Assembly: GCF_014839805.1 (NCBI RefSeq) | Contig: NC_051129.1 | Span: forward strand, 3,848,920 to 3,912,919 | Source: Manduca sexta | Lineage: Eukaryota; Arthropoda; Insecta; Lepidoptera; Sphingidae | DNA length: 64,000 bases | Reading direction: 5' to 3' | Shown: piece by piece, positions 36,888 through 48,800 of the stretch | How positions within the stretch are numbered: position 1 is the first letter of the stretch | Layout of the letters: each line of letters begins with the position of its first letter | Notes under the pieces: model-generated | Seen by the model: only the letters and a program-made list of their open reading frames with translations | The model's database searches: none | Told to the model about the DNA's origin: nothing | Translations under genes and position numbers: made by a program

Positions 36888-36957
36888 CATCTTTGACGTT
36901 CTTTGAAGACTGGGATGTTGACACTCCAGGAATAGTTTTATCACTAGCACAGTACAT
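36888..36957 (-). CDS. Candidate first coding exon of a minus-strand gene divergent from ICA69
   Basis: On the minus strand, ATG at 36957-36955 opens 23 codons (MYCASDKTIPGVSTSQSSKN, VKD) plus one base. It ends at a consensus GTAAGTT donor (36887-36881). The ATG lies about 500 bp from the ICA69 start, transcribed the other way. The next phase-compatible candidate exon is at 27920-28018, implying an intron of about 8.9 kb. The product is not recognised. Confidence 0.42.
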
Positions 36958-37462
36958 TGTAAGTTAATTCACACGTTTGTGCTAAACAGTTAGTCTCATC
37001 TAGCAAAATTGTGCATATTATTATCAAATTGATCTGATAATACGATACATTCGCGTACGCGAAAAACGGCGGCCATTCCACATTCCGGTTGTAAATATGG
37101 AATCATAGACAAGCAGGGGTAGATAAAAAAACATGTTTTGATATGGAATTCTCTATGACATATATGTTTAAAGTATGTTAATTTATTTATTAATTATTAC
37201 AGCAGTTCCTACTATTTATTTTACTATACTAGACACCTTGTAGATTATTGGATAGCTTCACCACATTAAAATAAAATAAAACACACTTTACGATACAATG
37301 TTGCCAGTAATTATTTTTCATTCCAGTTATCAACTGTTACTTATCATTTGTCACTGTCAAATGATAAACAGTTCGATTTTATGTGGGTTTCTTCTAGCTC
37401 GATTTTCTGCTTTTAATTAATTTTATGGACAAAAAATGTACAAAAAAGATTAATTTGCAACA
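36958..37462. promoter_or_regulatory. Probable shared (bidirectional) promoter region
   Basis: This is the 505 bp between the ICA69 start (plus) and the candidate minus-strand first exon. It contains the short palindromic word cgcgtacgcg near 37052 and a CG-rich stretch aacggcggccattcc. No TATA box is obvious for either gene. The head-to-head layout suggests one promoter region serving both. Confidence 0.4.
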
Positions 37463-40400
37463 ATGATGCAACATCAATACTGGGTAACTAAAAAGACTGT
37501 GTTGAAAAAGCTAGGAACCAAAGAAGACGAATGTATAGTTTCGTCTGACGCCGAACTCGACGCTAAATTGGAATTATTTCGATCAATATCGGACAGCTGC
37601 TTGCAATTACAACGTATTTTGGATCAGTATCAAGAAAGACTGTGTATTTTAGCTCAGGAAGAGAATTCTTTAGGGAAATTTTTGCGCGATGCGGGGAAGA
37701 ACACTGACGCGTCTGGGAAACACATGATATCAGCGGGTAAAGCTATATCATATTCTGGTCAACAGCGGTTGTCGGTGCGGGGCCCGCTGTTGAGACTTTA
37801 TCATGAAGTGGAGACGTTTAGAGGGCGTGCTGTGAGTGATATGCGGGCAACGGTGTCGGCTATGGAGAAAGCGAGGCTCGAGTATCGCGCGGCGCTGAGC
37901 TGGATGAAGTCTACGAGCGCGCAACTCGATCCGGACACGGGACGTGGCCTTGATAACTTCCGAAAGGCACAGCGACAAGTGCGCGAGAGTAAAAAAATAT
38001 TTGATAAATTGACACTTGATGTTTTACAAAAGGTTTGTCATTGTGCAATATAATGATAATGCTGTTTATAACTCAATAAGATAAGCGATGTAATGGCTTC
38101 CTGTGATATTCACTAGGCTAGTTTTTTGTTTATTCTCAATTACTTCAATTATATTTCAAAGAATGTTTCTTCAATTATATGAATAGATAGAACCCTAACA
38201 TGAATCTTTATGTCAGGGTTCCTTAGGTCTGTGTCTGAAGATGACTTGAATTCGAATTTGTTAGATTAAGAATTAAATTCTTATAATTAAATTATTATAA
38301 TACATCAAATTATTTAATTATATACCTAGGATACAAATATTACAAATCTTTACACTGTTATACTGTGATGTTAAGTGCAAAAGCGGTATGTCAGAGAAAC
38401 CTTATTTCGAGATAGTTAAAGTTTTTTAAATACAGTTCTATAGTATTTTAATTAAAACTAAGATAGGGAAAACTCTTATAAGGTTTTTTTAACAAGTTCT
38501 AAATAAGATACCATTATTTAAGTAAGTTCATTGGATGGGCATTACTTTAAGCTATCCAACACCATAAAAATCAAGATCTTGATACCGTTTTTGAGCTTAG
38601 CACGGCAATATGCCTTACAGTTAGTAAATTCTGACACTTAATATCCCTCATGTAACACAAAAAATGAACTATTTACTCTAACAATAACAGGACATAGTAT
38701 GTTATTTAACAGAATAAATAAATAATTTCAGATTGACCTACTAGCAGCAGCAAGATGTAACATGTTCTCTCACGCTTTAACCAACTATCAGAGCTCATTC
38801 TTAACCTTTGCAACCAAAGTGGCTCAGACTTTAGATGCCACTGCAGATACAATGAATGCTGCTCCACAGTATGAGTTCTGTATATTGAAGGAGCTTTCAC
38901 AAAGTTTAGGAGAGGCTGAGTCAAAGAGTGTTGTGGCTCAGGACAAAGACCAAATGTTGTTTTTCCAGGTAATATTTTTTTTATAAAATAAATAAAAATA
39001 AAATACTTTATTTATCACGTAGGCGAACAAAGTTGCACTAATGATACATCAAAACCAAGCATAAGAATAATTATTATTATTTCTAAACAACTATTAAAAT
39101 TACTTTTATAACTATGGACATTTTAAATAAGGGATAAAATTTATAATAAAAACAAGGCAGGCAGGTAGGGGGAAATTATATTTACGCATATAAAATTCAT
39201 GTTAACATGAATATTGCAGATTATATCACAATACTACCATTTGCAGGATAAGTAAGACAAGTTTAGTATTATTTACATATTATAATAAACCATGAATCAC
39301 ACCCACACAGGCATACTGTTTTCTGAGCGTTTACAAAAAAACTTTATATTTTCTCAGGATGAATTCAAAGATGAAAATTCAGACAATAACAAACAACATC
39401 CTGAGGCACTGAAAGCTGAAAATGAGCAAACTGACAACAAAGAAGAGGCCACAACATCAGTTAATCTCATTGATACCAGTTCAGAATCAGCTACAGTGGG
39501 TGATGGATCAGAAACATTGTCTGATTTGGCTGGTATTCGTCTGGATTGTGGTGACATGCCAGCTAATTTCGGCTCTTTTATGCCATCACAATTGCTACTA
39601 GTAAGTGAAAATGCCCAAACTTTTATATTTATTTAGAAAAGAATTGTTTTTTATCTATACTTCTATACTATTATATAAAGCTGAAGAGTTTGTTTGTTTG
39701 TTTGTTTGAACGCGCTAATCTCAGGAACTACCAGTCCAAATTGAAAAATTCTTTTTGCGTTGGATAGCCCTTTGTTCGTGGAGTGCTATAGGCTATATAT
39801 CATCTCGCTACACCCAATAGGAGCGGGGCAGTAATGGCTAATCTCAGGAACTACCGGTCCAAACTGAAAAATTCTTTTTGTGTTGGATAGCCCTTTGTTC
39901 GTGGAGTGCTATAGGCTATATATCATCACGCTATGACCAATAGGAGCGGAGCAGTAATGACTAATCTCAGGAACTACCGGTTCGAACTGAAAAATTCTTT
40001 TTGTGTTGGATAGCTCTTTATTAGTGTAGTGCTAAAGGCTATATATCATCACGCTATGACCAATAGGAGCGGAGCAGTAATGACTAATCTCAGGAACTAC
40101 CGGTTCGAACTGAAAAATTCTTTTTGTGTTGGATAGCTCTTTATTAGTGTAGTGCTATAGGCTATATATCATCACGCTATGACCAATAGGAGCGGAGCAG
40201 TAATGGCTAATCTCAGGAACTACCGGTTTAAACTGAAAAAATATTTTTGTGCTGGATAGTTCTTTGTTCGTGGAGTACTATGGGGTATATATCATCACGC
40301 TATGACCAATAGGAGCGAAGCAGTAATGGCTAATCTCAGGAACTATCAGATCGAACTGAAAAAAATATTTTTGTGTTGGATAGCACTTTGTTCCTGGAGT

Positions 40401-41249
40401 GCTATAGGCTATATATCATCACGCTATGACTAATAGGAGCGGAGCAGTAATGGCTAATCTCAGGAACTACCGTGTTTGAACTGAAAAAATCTTTTTGTGT
40501 TGGATAGCCCTTTGTTCCTGGAGTGCTAAAGGCTATATATCATCACGCTATGACCAATCGGAGCGGAGCAGTAATGAAACATGTTGCGAAAACGGAGAAA
40601 ATTATTAGTTTTGAGAGCTTCCGTTGCCTGCGCTGCGTAAACGGTTAAAGTTATGCAACAATGATGTATGACGGGATTGTTCCACTTAAAAAGTTCTAAA
40701 AAATATATTATAAAAACAAAGTCCCCCGCTGCATCTGTCTGTCTGAACGTGTTAAACTCAAAAACTACCCAACGTATTAAGATGAAATTTGGTATGGAGA
40801 CAGTTTGTTTGGGAAGAACATAGGCTCCCGGGAAACTTCTACTTTTATAACGGAAAACTTTAGCCTGAAAAACTTTATAACGCGGGCGGAGCCGCGGGCA
40901 AAAGCTGTTTTGAAATAATACATAAATTACTGTGTACAGTAGAGAATTAACATTAATCATAGGGAGTAGTGATAGCTATGGAAAGTTTACCAAATTGCAA
41001 AGCTAAAATATTTATCTATTCTTGTTTCAGGATCTGAATTCGTCACAACTACATCAAGGTCAATTGGCGCCAATGAGCACCAACAATAACCAACCTCCAA
41101 AGTCTCCTGAACCAATGCCGAAGCCAAAAGCTCCTGCACCTAAAAAAGATGATAAGGCAGCTTGGTTCAAATTGTTTGCTGAACTTGATCCTCTTGCCAA
41201 TCCGGACAGTCTGCCTGGGTCCAACACCAACCAAAGTCATGCTGCTTGA
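37463..41249 (+). CDS. ICA69: ICA69/ICA1 homologue (islet cell autoantigen 1-like), 4 coding exons, 422 aa
   Basis: ICA69 is an arfaptin-homology/BAR protein that dimerises, binds curved Golgi and secretory-vesicle membranes, partners PICK1 and acts in dense-core vesicle and synaptic trafficking (family knowledge). Exons: 37463-38032, 38732-38968, 39358-39600 and 41031-41249, all joined in phase 0 with GT-AG borders. The product is 190+79+81+72 = 422 aa. Start: the first of two adjacent ATGs (MMQHQYWVTKK). The AH/BAR domain covers about residues 5-270, with family signatures DAELDAKLELFRSI, EENSLGKFLRDAG, QRLSVRGPLLR and the exon-2 IDLLAAARCNMFSHALTNYQ. Exon 3 is acidic and Ser/Thr-rich (disordered). 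The C-terminus AWFKLFAELDPLANPD is the conserved ICA69 tail motif. Length is slightly below that of the human protein (about 480). Intron 3 carries a Helitron with a tandem array. A further 5' non-coding exon is possible. Confidence 0.95.
38985..39180 (-). mobile_element. Possible LINE 3'-end fragment in ICA69 intron 2
   Basis: tactttatttatcacgtagg followed by cgaacaaagttgcacta resembles, in reverse, the 3' end of a common lepidopteran non-LTR element. The A/T-rich tail lies at the left. Borders are uncertain. Confidence 0.35.
39662..40907 (+). mobile_element. Composite Helitron in ICA69 intron 3, internally amplified
   Basis: It begins TCTATACTATTATATAAAGC with gaagagtttgtttgtttgtt, the 5' end of the moth Helitron family also at 41342, 42442 and 58676. 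The body is a seven-unit tandem array (39715-40577). From about 40650 the words belong to a second Helitron-type family (agatgaaatttggtatggag), and it ends acgcgggcggagccgcgggc then aaaagctg, the family 3' hairpin. Either one element recombined with another or one inserted next to the other. There is no helicase coding capacity. Confidence 0.75.
39715..40577 (+). repeat. Tandem array, 7 units of about 123 bp
   Basis: Units begin ctaatctcaggaactac at 39715, 39838, 39961, 40084, 40207, 40330 and 40454, so the period is 123 bp five times and 124 once. Each unit contains ttggatagc, ggctatatatcatcacgcta and aataggagcggagcagtaat. Neighbouring units share private variants (for example the third and fourth), as expected from local unequal exchange. 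Confidence 0.95.
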
Positions 41250-41341
41250 GTTAAATACTTCGAAATTGTTTTCATGTACGCAGTGAACATCCACACAAGC
41301 ATTTAACATTTATGTTTGAAAATTATTTTCTAATGTATCTA

Positions 41342-41550
41342 TCTATATTAGTATATAAAGCTGAATAGTTTGTTTGTGTGTTCGTTTGAATGTGCTAATC
41401 TCACGAACTACTTAAAGCTGATTTCGAAATTTTACGGAAAATATATAACTACTGAGTGCTACAGGCTACTTTTTTTCCTAGGAAAATATTAAGTAGGACT
41501 TTTATCCTGGAAAAACTTTTTCACACGGGTGGAGCCGCAAGCAAAGCTGG
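41342..41550 (+). mobile_element. Non-autonomous Helitron in the ICA69 3' flank, 209 bp
   Basis: It begins TCTATATTAGTATATAAAGC and ends acgggtggagccgcaagcaa then CTGG, before T. The start lies only 92 bp after the ICA69 stop, so it may form part of the 3' UTR. Its last bases merge into aaataaaata, which could serve as a polyadenylation signal. Confidence 0.75.
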
Positions 41551-42055
41551 TCTTTAAATAAAATAATACTAAACTTTTAAAACCATCCTCAATTTAAGAC
41601 TTTCAACAATGTTCAAGAATTAATGAGTGTGTGGATTAAACCTTAGTTTTTGAAGATGTCTATAGTCTTCCATTAGGAAGCTTCTCTAGAATTATTAATT
41701 AGATGGAATTCGTTCAACAGCATTAGAGTTGAGTATTATAATTTTTTCTTATGTTATAATATTGATTATTTTTAACATAATTTAAGATACTGGTGTAACA
41801 AAACCATATTTAACCAGTGACTATATTTTAAATAATTTTATGTTGCCGTACTTTGTGTGTCTCCATATTTGTAAGTTAAGAGTCCAATCAATATTGTATT
41901 CCGAATTATTCCCAAAGTAATGATGGCATCCTTGTGCTAAGAAAAGGCCAATTATAAATATAACATTTAGTAAGTCTTGTCATGACTTCAATCATCATAT
42001 TATTTACTTCATTCTGATAACGAAGTTGCAAATTTATGTGAAAATAAGTACCAAC

Positions 42056-42203
42056 ATAAAACTATTTTACTGTGATTTTTAGTATCATTATTTTCTCGTA
42101 TTTTTAATTTTGTGAGAAAATATATACATACAACATACACAACCATGATAAAATTTGTAGAATAGTTTTATTTCAATGTCTAACATTCGCGTAAACATGA
42201 GGA
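42056..42203. mobile_element. Short TIR-MITE copy (family of 59718-60121)
   Basis: The left part ataaaactattttactgtga is mirrored by the right part ending atagttttatttcaatgtct and aacattcgcgtaaacatgag. These are the terminal words of the larger copy at 59.7 kb, with most of the interior missing. Confidence 0.6.
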
Positions 42204-42441
42204 ATTATAAATAACGCACTTTCCTCAACATAAGGATTCTTTAACATAGTCATTGTAACACTGGCTCTGACAGAGCAGATTAAAGCCCATTAAAAAAATT
42301 GCAATAGAATAAGGTATTAATGCTAATTAGGTTGACTGCACTCAGATTAATTTTGTAACAATGTTGTGTGTTTAGAAATGTTCTAGTCTCTTTATCAGCT
42401 GTGTGAACCAGGTGTAAAAAAATATTTTCCCACTTATCTCT

Positions 42442-42623
42442 TCTAATATTATAAAGGTGAAGAGTTTTTGAACGCACTAATCTCAGGAATTATTGAATTA
42501 ATTTTGAAAAGCTTTTCACTTTTAGGAAACTCCATTTTGAATGCTAGAGGCTACTTTTATCTCAGGAAAATATTTATCCCGGTAAAACTTTCTCACATTG
42601 GCAGAGCCGCAGGTAAAAGCTAT
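42442..42623 (+). mobile_element. Non-autonomous Helitron copy, about 180 bp
   Basis: tctaatattataaaggtgaa, cgcactaatctcaggaatta, then ggcagagccgcaggtaaaag and ctat. Same family and orientation as the copies at 14953, 41342 and 58676; more diverged. Confidence 0.65.
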
Positions 42624-44418
42624 TAATTTATAAACAGCTATTATGTATCCTGTCATGTGAGTAGCTTCCATGCTCTAACTAGTTGAGATAGATCACAGAA
42701 CAGATTCTAAAAAGGAATTATTAAAAAAGTGGGTAAATATTTAAATTATATTTTTGGTACAATGCTGGTGATTATACTTTAATGTCATAGTTACATAAAC
42801 ATCGTTATTATAATAATGTTAAGCTTAAAATCAATATGTCCACAAACATATATCCATATAAAGCGGGAACAAAACAGGGCAAACTTATAATGTTTTTTTT
42901 CATAATGTTGATTATATAAAAGTGTTTTACTTGAGGAATAAGTGACTGACTTCAATGATGTGGAAAGCTCTGGATAATTATTTGAAATTTTATATAGTCA
43001 ATGTTGCTTGCATTTTTAAAGTATTTGGCAATGTGCAATGAATCAGGTGCATTACCCTACAATAAATAATTGTTTTGTTCTTAGTGCAATAATTTGCCAT
43101 CTAACTGGTCTAAAAATTATAAAATATTATATAAATTATCAGTGTGACAAAGATAATAAAACAACATGTCACATATTTGGGGAAGTACCCTAAAAATGCG
43201 TGCAGTGGGGTTGCCAACTGCGAGTAATAAGGCAAGTTACATTTACGCTACAAGGGTGTAATTATGTTCATTTTCATAGTAAACTTTATGTTATATACAT
43301 TCTACTAGGGAAAGAACGGAAAACTAACTAGCAGTTAGAAAGATCACCCATATGGCCCAATGTAATGCGGACCAAATTGGGTTACATTATTTTGGCTTAT
43401 ATTTTTCTAGAATAGTAAATTATTCATGATGTTCTTAGTTGAATAAACTAGAACCCAATAAAGACCAAAGACTAGAAGCATTATACAAATTGTCGCAACT
43501 CGCAACAACGATAATGAACTATTAGTGCAATCGTAATTGAAGTAAATATTATACCAAAAATTACATTTAACCTAGTCATAATGATCTGATTATACACATT
43601 ATTTTATTAGCTTAATATTTTTAACTTTATAAGTTGATTCGTTTCAAATTACGAGTATGATTATTTTTTAGCTACTTAGTACTTATGACTTTTTATTTTA
43701 TAGGAACTATTTTTTTTTCATATACATTGTGTTTGAAATTAACATCGCCATGTTAAAATACAACTACTGCGAAGTCAAGCCTACGTAAAATCTAATAAAT
43801 GTATAAAATATTATTATTTATGACGCATTCGCAAAAAAAAAATTAAACTATTATTTTAAAGTAAATAGCTATGTCAAGAAATTTTAATAAATTAAAAATA
43901 AAAGTTAAATATTTTTATATTGCACATTCTTTCTAGTCCTGTAATTATATAAAATTGATGTCCTGTTTGTTTATTGCAGCGCCCAAAGAATTTATGACAA
44001 TCAGTTTTTTTGTTACTAAGTTTTAGTATAATATTTTGTGTGCATTCCTTATTATACGATAATATAATGTATAAGTAAGAATATTATGTGTTTCAATTAT
44101 ACACAACACGCTAATCTACTCTCATAATGTTATATTTTTATGTATATTGTGCTTAGACTACCGAGCAAGGACGCGTCATGTACCTATTAACGCGAAATAA
44201 AAATCCTGTTACTTTCCGTGTCACTAATACATTGAAAGTACGATACGGTGAATAAACTGTATTCTGTCAGTATGAAGGCATATAAATAAATGTCCAGCGA
44301 CTGTCCCATTTTACAAACACTTATATGATTGAATAATTAATGTATGCATGATCAATTGCTCTTACACTTACATTTGTCAGAGAGAAAGATCATACAAGCC
44401 GTGTCCTGTTTATTTTGT
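42624..44418. other. Intergenic stretch, no gene seen
   Basis: AT-rich DNA right of ICA69 with no exon or complete repeat recognised. The words ggttgccaactgcgagt near 43208 recall positions near 1153 and 24132 and may mark an old dispersed repeat. Confidence 0.45.
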
Positions 44419-44748
44419 TTAAGGTTATAGCTTAAGGTCCATTTTTCATACATTTTGTTTCACCTTTAATCTGGGTAACTAAACAAGTATTGACAAGTAA
44501 AGAATTTAAATTCACGTCTAGTTAGTAATTAGTTCTCGCAGTTGAAAGAAAAACGTAAAAATAATTAATATGCATGGATATTTCGGCCTTTAAAATTTCG
44601 TCGTATTAAATTTTAAAGGCCGAAATATCCATGCATATTAACTAACTAGACGTGAATTTAAATTCTTTACTTGTCAATACTTGTTTAGTTACCCAGATTA
44701 AAGGTGAAACAAAATGTATGAAAAATGGACCTTAAGCTATAACCTTAA
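44419..44748. mobile_element. Long foldback element (palindrome), 330 bp
   Basis: The left arm 44419-44598 and right arm 44608-44748 are near-perfect inverted copies around a 9-nt centre (cgtcgtatt). The left arm has one extra block of about 39 bp (aattagttctcgcagttgaa and on) absent from the right. The outer ends read ttaaggttatagcttaaggt and its complement. TTAA-like ends suggest a piggyBac-type or other DNA-transposon MITE, but no outer target duplication could be proved. A transcript would fold into a stem of about 140 bp. Confidence 0.85.
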
Positions 44749-45801
44749 GGTCTTGAGTTTTCTTATATAAGCAATGAATGTGATTAAGGGCTGTGGTTTT
44801 GGGGTCCATGGTTCGATTTATAGGCCAGAGAACAATACTTGATGTTTAACGCGATTTGCCCACGACTGGATATTCCAAACGGTCCAACATCAGGCAAGCC
44901 AATATATTACAAATTGTACCCAGGCTTTAAAATTAAGCTAAGTAAATCGTATCTCGTTGTGTTGTGTAAAATAAAAATAGATGAAAGAGGAGGATTACGT
45001 TTTCGTTAGTAATCATTTGTAAATTATAAAACATTCGATTCTGTTTTGCTTTACGATGAACAAGTTTTTCTTGAGCGGCTGTGACTTAATATCTATTACG
45101 CTGTGGTACCAGGTTTGCACATTTTACTAACACTGCATGTGAACAGGCCCTAATTTCGAAGTATTCGAAGTACGTGCGAACGTCATAATATTATGTATGT
45201 TTTGCAAATATAGTCTAAATATTTGTAGTGGCAACACCAGTAGCTGAACAGTCAATGTGAAATTGTAATATTTTTCTCAAGATTGTCAAATATCAATTGC
45301 ACTGTTGCCAACTTAGTGAATTTACCGCAAAAACTGTTGGTTTAGACTCCTTATAACGTAGAAATATAATTGGTTTTAGTGATAAATGGCTTTGTTAGCA
45401 GATTAGTTCACAAGATAATGGGAAGAAGAGGAAATTCTACTAAAACATTTTACTAATGTGCTGGAATTGGCAAACAATACAGTAAATAGTACAATTAACG
45501 TAAACGATACTATAATAAAAAAAAATGCTACTGAGACCAAAAAAAATCACCGAATAACAGACTTAGTGTTTTAGTGCACATCTGGGAGATTGACGGAAGC
45601 TTTTAGTTGTGATGGTTTGAATCATTTTTGAGGATGCAACAAAACAATATTGGCAACATTGATTACTTGTCATTTCCATCCAATTTCATCATTTTCATTC
45701 AAAGTTATTGGCTGGTTATTGGATGTTAGGATTTTTTTGGTGAAGAAAATTATATCTTCTGTTTTATTTTAATAAGTTGTGTTTCTATAAAAAAAATCAT
45801 A

Positions 45802-48800
45802 ATGCTGAATTCATGTAAGTACTGCCTATTTTTTTAAATAGTGTTTTATTTGCGTTATATAAAGGTAAACAGAATTATCAACATTGTTTTTTTACTAGTT
45901 TTTCGTGGACTTCTCGGGGCTGAGGAGCCGCCGACCAAAGTTCTAGAGGTCCGGTCGGACAACTACATTGCAAGATCTATACATTACAGAGAAGATTCTA
46001 TGTTGCTTTATGGTCCTAAAATACCAAACGACGGAAAAAATCCTAAAGATAAATATTACGAAATAGTTCTACATAAACCGTTTACAGAAAGTTTACATCA
46101 GATGTACAGGTCAGTTGCATGCAAGGCAAAGTTTATCTCTTGTGTGACTAGTTAATGAGATTAATTAGCTGTTAGAATTAATTCATGCAATTAGTCCATT
46201 AAAAAAACGTAATTTGGGTACAAATATGTTCCACAAAACATATGTATAATGTTCATCATCAGTGTTTATTTACAAATTGAGCTTTTTGTATGTAATTTTT
46301 ATATGCAATTGATGAGTCACTGTGAATGACTCGTGAATCTTTATGTTTAATGATATTGGTTTCTCATGAGCTGTGGTCCATTGTAATACAAATTGAGAGA
46401 GTGCCAATTGTTTCTTGTACATATCGGTGTATGATTTTGATTAGATCACCTATTCTTTTAACACTATTATGTGTAATTAGTTATGTTCTCACTTATAAAT
46501 TTCAACAGCTTGGGACATCTTATTGAGATATAATTGTTCAAGAATGATGACAAATTGATGAAATTACATAATATTTGCCTCATTGGTTTAGTGGTAGCTA
46601 CATTAACTGTGTGGTTGTGGGTTCTATTCGCAAATTGTGTTATGAATCTTCGCATGAGCGTTTGTATTACTAAACTTATTTTAAGTTGTATGATAATTTG
46701 TGCCAAATATTCTTGAAATCATAATTTACAATATTTTAGAATGAAAATAATATTATAAAAAAATTTACATGCATACTCTGTACAATGATGATATAGGGAG
46801 TAAGCCTATTGTCGTATCAGGCATAAATTCTAGATTTTGGGTTGATATTAACTAGAAGAAAACAATATCAAACCCAAGACCTCAGCACTACATTGGTACT
46901 AAAATATAACTATGCCATTGAGACAGTCATAATATGAATGTGTTTATATAACATGTATATTTGTATTGCAGTTGTCAATCTTTTTCCACATTTCAATAGA
47001 TGATAAATCTCAATTTATGTTTGATATTCATATTAAAAATATCTTTAAATTTTCAGTTTATTTCGCTCAGAGAGCATGGAAACTGCAGAAGAGAAATTTA
47101 TTGTATACAAAGAAAGAATACCAATTTATATTCAAATTACTAAGGAAGTGAGTATTCAGTTACATAACTAAATGTGCAAACTAATAAAACACCAAAACCA
47201 CCATAAATAAAATAATTATGCAGGCAATGGAAGCTCTCAAAAGGAATAAATTTTCTTGGTATTTGAAATATTTTTTATCGATGATCTGCTCCCATTGGTG
47301 ATGTTATGTAACCTATAGCCTTCTATGATAAATGGGCTATCCAACACTAAAAGAATTTTCCAATTTAAACCAGTAGAAAGTTCCTGAGATTAATGCATTC
47401 AAGAAATTCTCCAGCTTAAATAATAGTATAGATTACTGTAATTAACACCATTTAAGATAAATAAGTTTTCATTTGTTTATAACTACCATCATAATTATTG
47501 ACATAATTGGAAATAAGATTTATGCAAAATAAGAATTATTTTTCTTACAAGCATAAATGCTTGTACTGTTAACTTACTTATTTATACCCAAATACCATGA
47601 ATCATTATAATGTTATAATTTCATATATAATATTTTTGTTTGGTCACTAAAACCGAGAATATTTTTAAAGTAGGTAATTGTAAGTGATATATTACTATAA
47701 AAAAATAATTGAAATTCATTTTATTCACTTTATTTTTTCATACAAATTTGTGTGACACCAAACAAATTCTATATTTTGAATCAATATCAAAAAAAGGAGA
47801 TTGTTAGTTAGACATCAATTTTTTTTTCTTATTTAATAGTAGGTATAATTTACCAGTCTTGAAAGTTATGGATTTTCTAACTATTGCTACAGTGTTAAAT
47901 ATTTAAAAACAAATTTTGTTCACAGTGCACTGTGCCCAGTCTCCAAAAGTTATGTGATACACTGTCAGAGCACCAGTCTTGGTCAATAGCCCATTTAATT
48001 GCACACTTTGGGTATCATGAATACTTCAACAATCCAGTGGTACAGAAGTATATCAATGACATAGATCCTATCACAGGGGCCACACCTTTAATGGTAAGAA
48101 TTTAAAAATATAAATTATCTTAATGCTACTCATTTGAAACAAAATATTTTTTACAGATCTATGTTTTATGATTTAATCATTATGATTTTATTTGCATCCA
48201 TAAATAGATTAATCCAATATTCATTCTGAGTCACCATAATATTAAGTTGCATCAAGGAAAATGTAGGAAAGACTTCTTTGTGATTTTTAATGTTTAGAGT
48301 ACTTCAAACTGAATGGGATACTTAGATTTTTGAGAATACAGATTAATGAATCTTAAAGTAATTAATGTGTTACAACCCCTAAAATTATTTTCCTGTAAAC
48401 TGTATTGTGTATGTAAACATAAAGTGTAGCTAAAAGTACTTGTTTGTGTATTCTCATCGCAATGTACATGATATTGGGGTTAGTTTACAAAGCGCTTAGA
48501 ATTCATGAAGCAAAACTGCGTTTATTGTATAGGTACTAATCTATTGTAGTGGAGTGTAGGGTCATTAATTTTACAAACCGCATTACTGACGTCATTACGG
48601 TCATAGAAAATTCATAGTATTGGATACAAAGTTTACTTTAAAATTTTCCAACTCAATAATTGAGTAAAGTTTCCTAGATTTCAGTCTTAATAGGTCAAGT
48701 GACGAAGGTCCTTGAATGATGACTCACTAATGAGAATAACGCTATAAAACGGGGCGCCAAACAACACAAGAAATGAAAGAATCAAACTTTATATAGTAAA

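Noticed and set aside
39654..40960. CRISPR-like regular repeat array
   Set aside because: Units of 123 bp are contiguous with no unique spacers, in a eukaryotic intron; it is a tandem duplication inside a Helitron.
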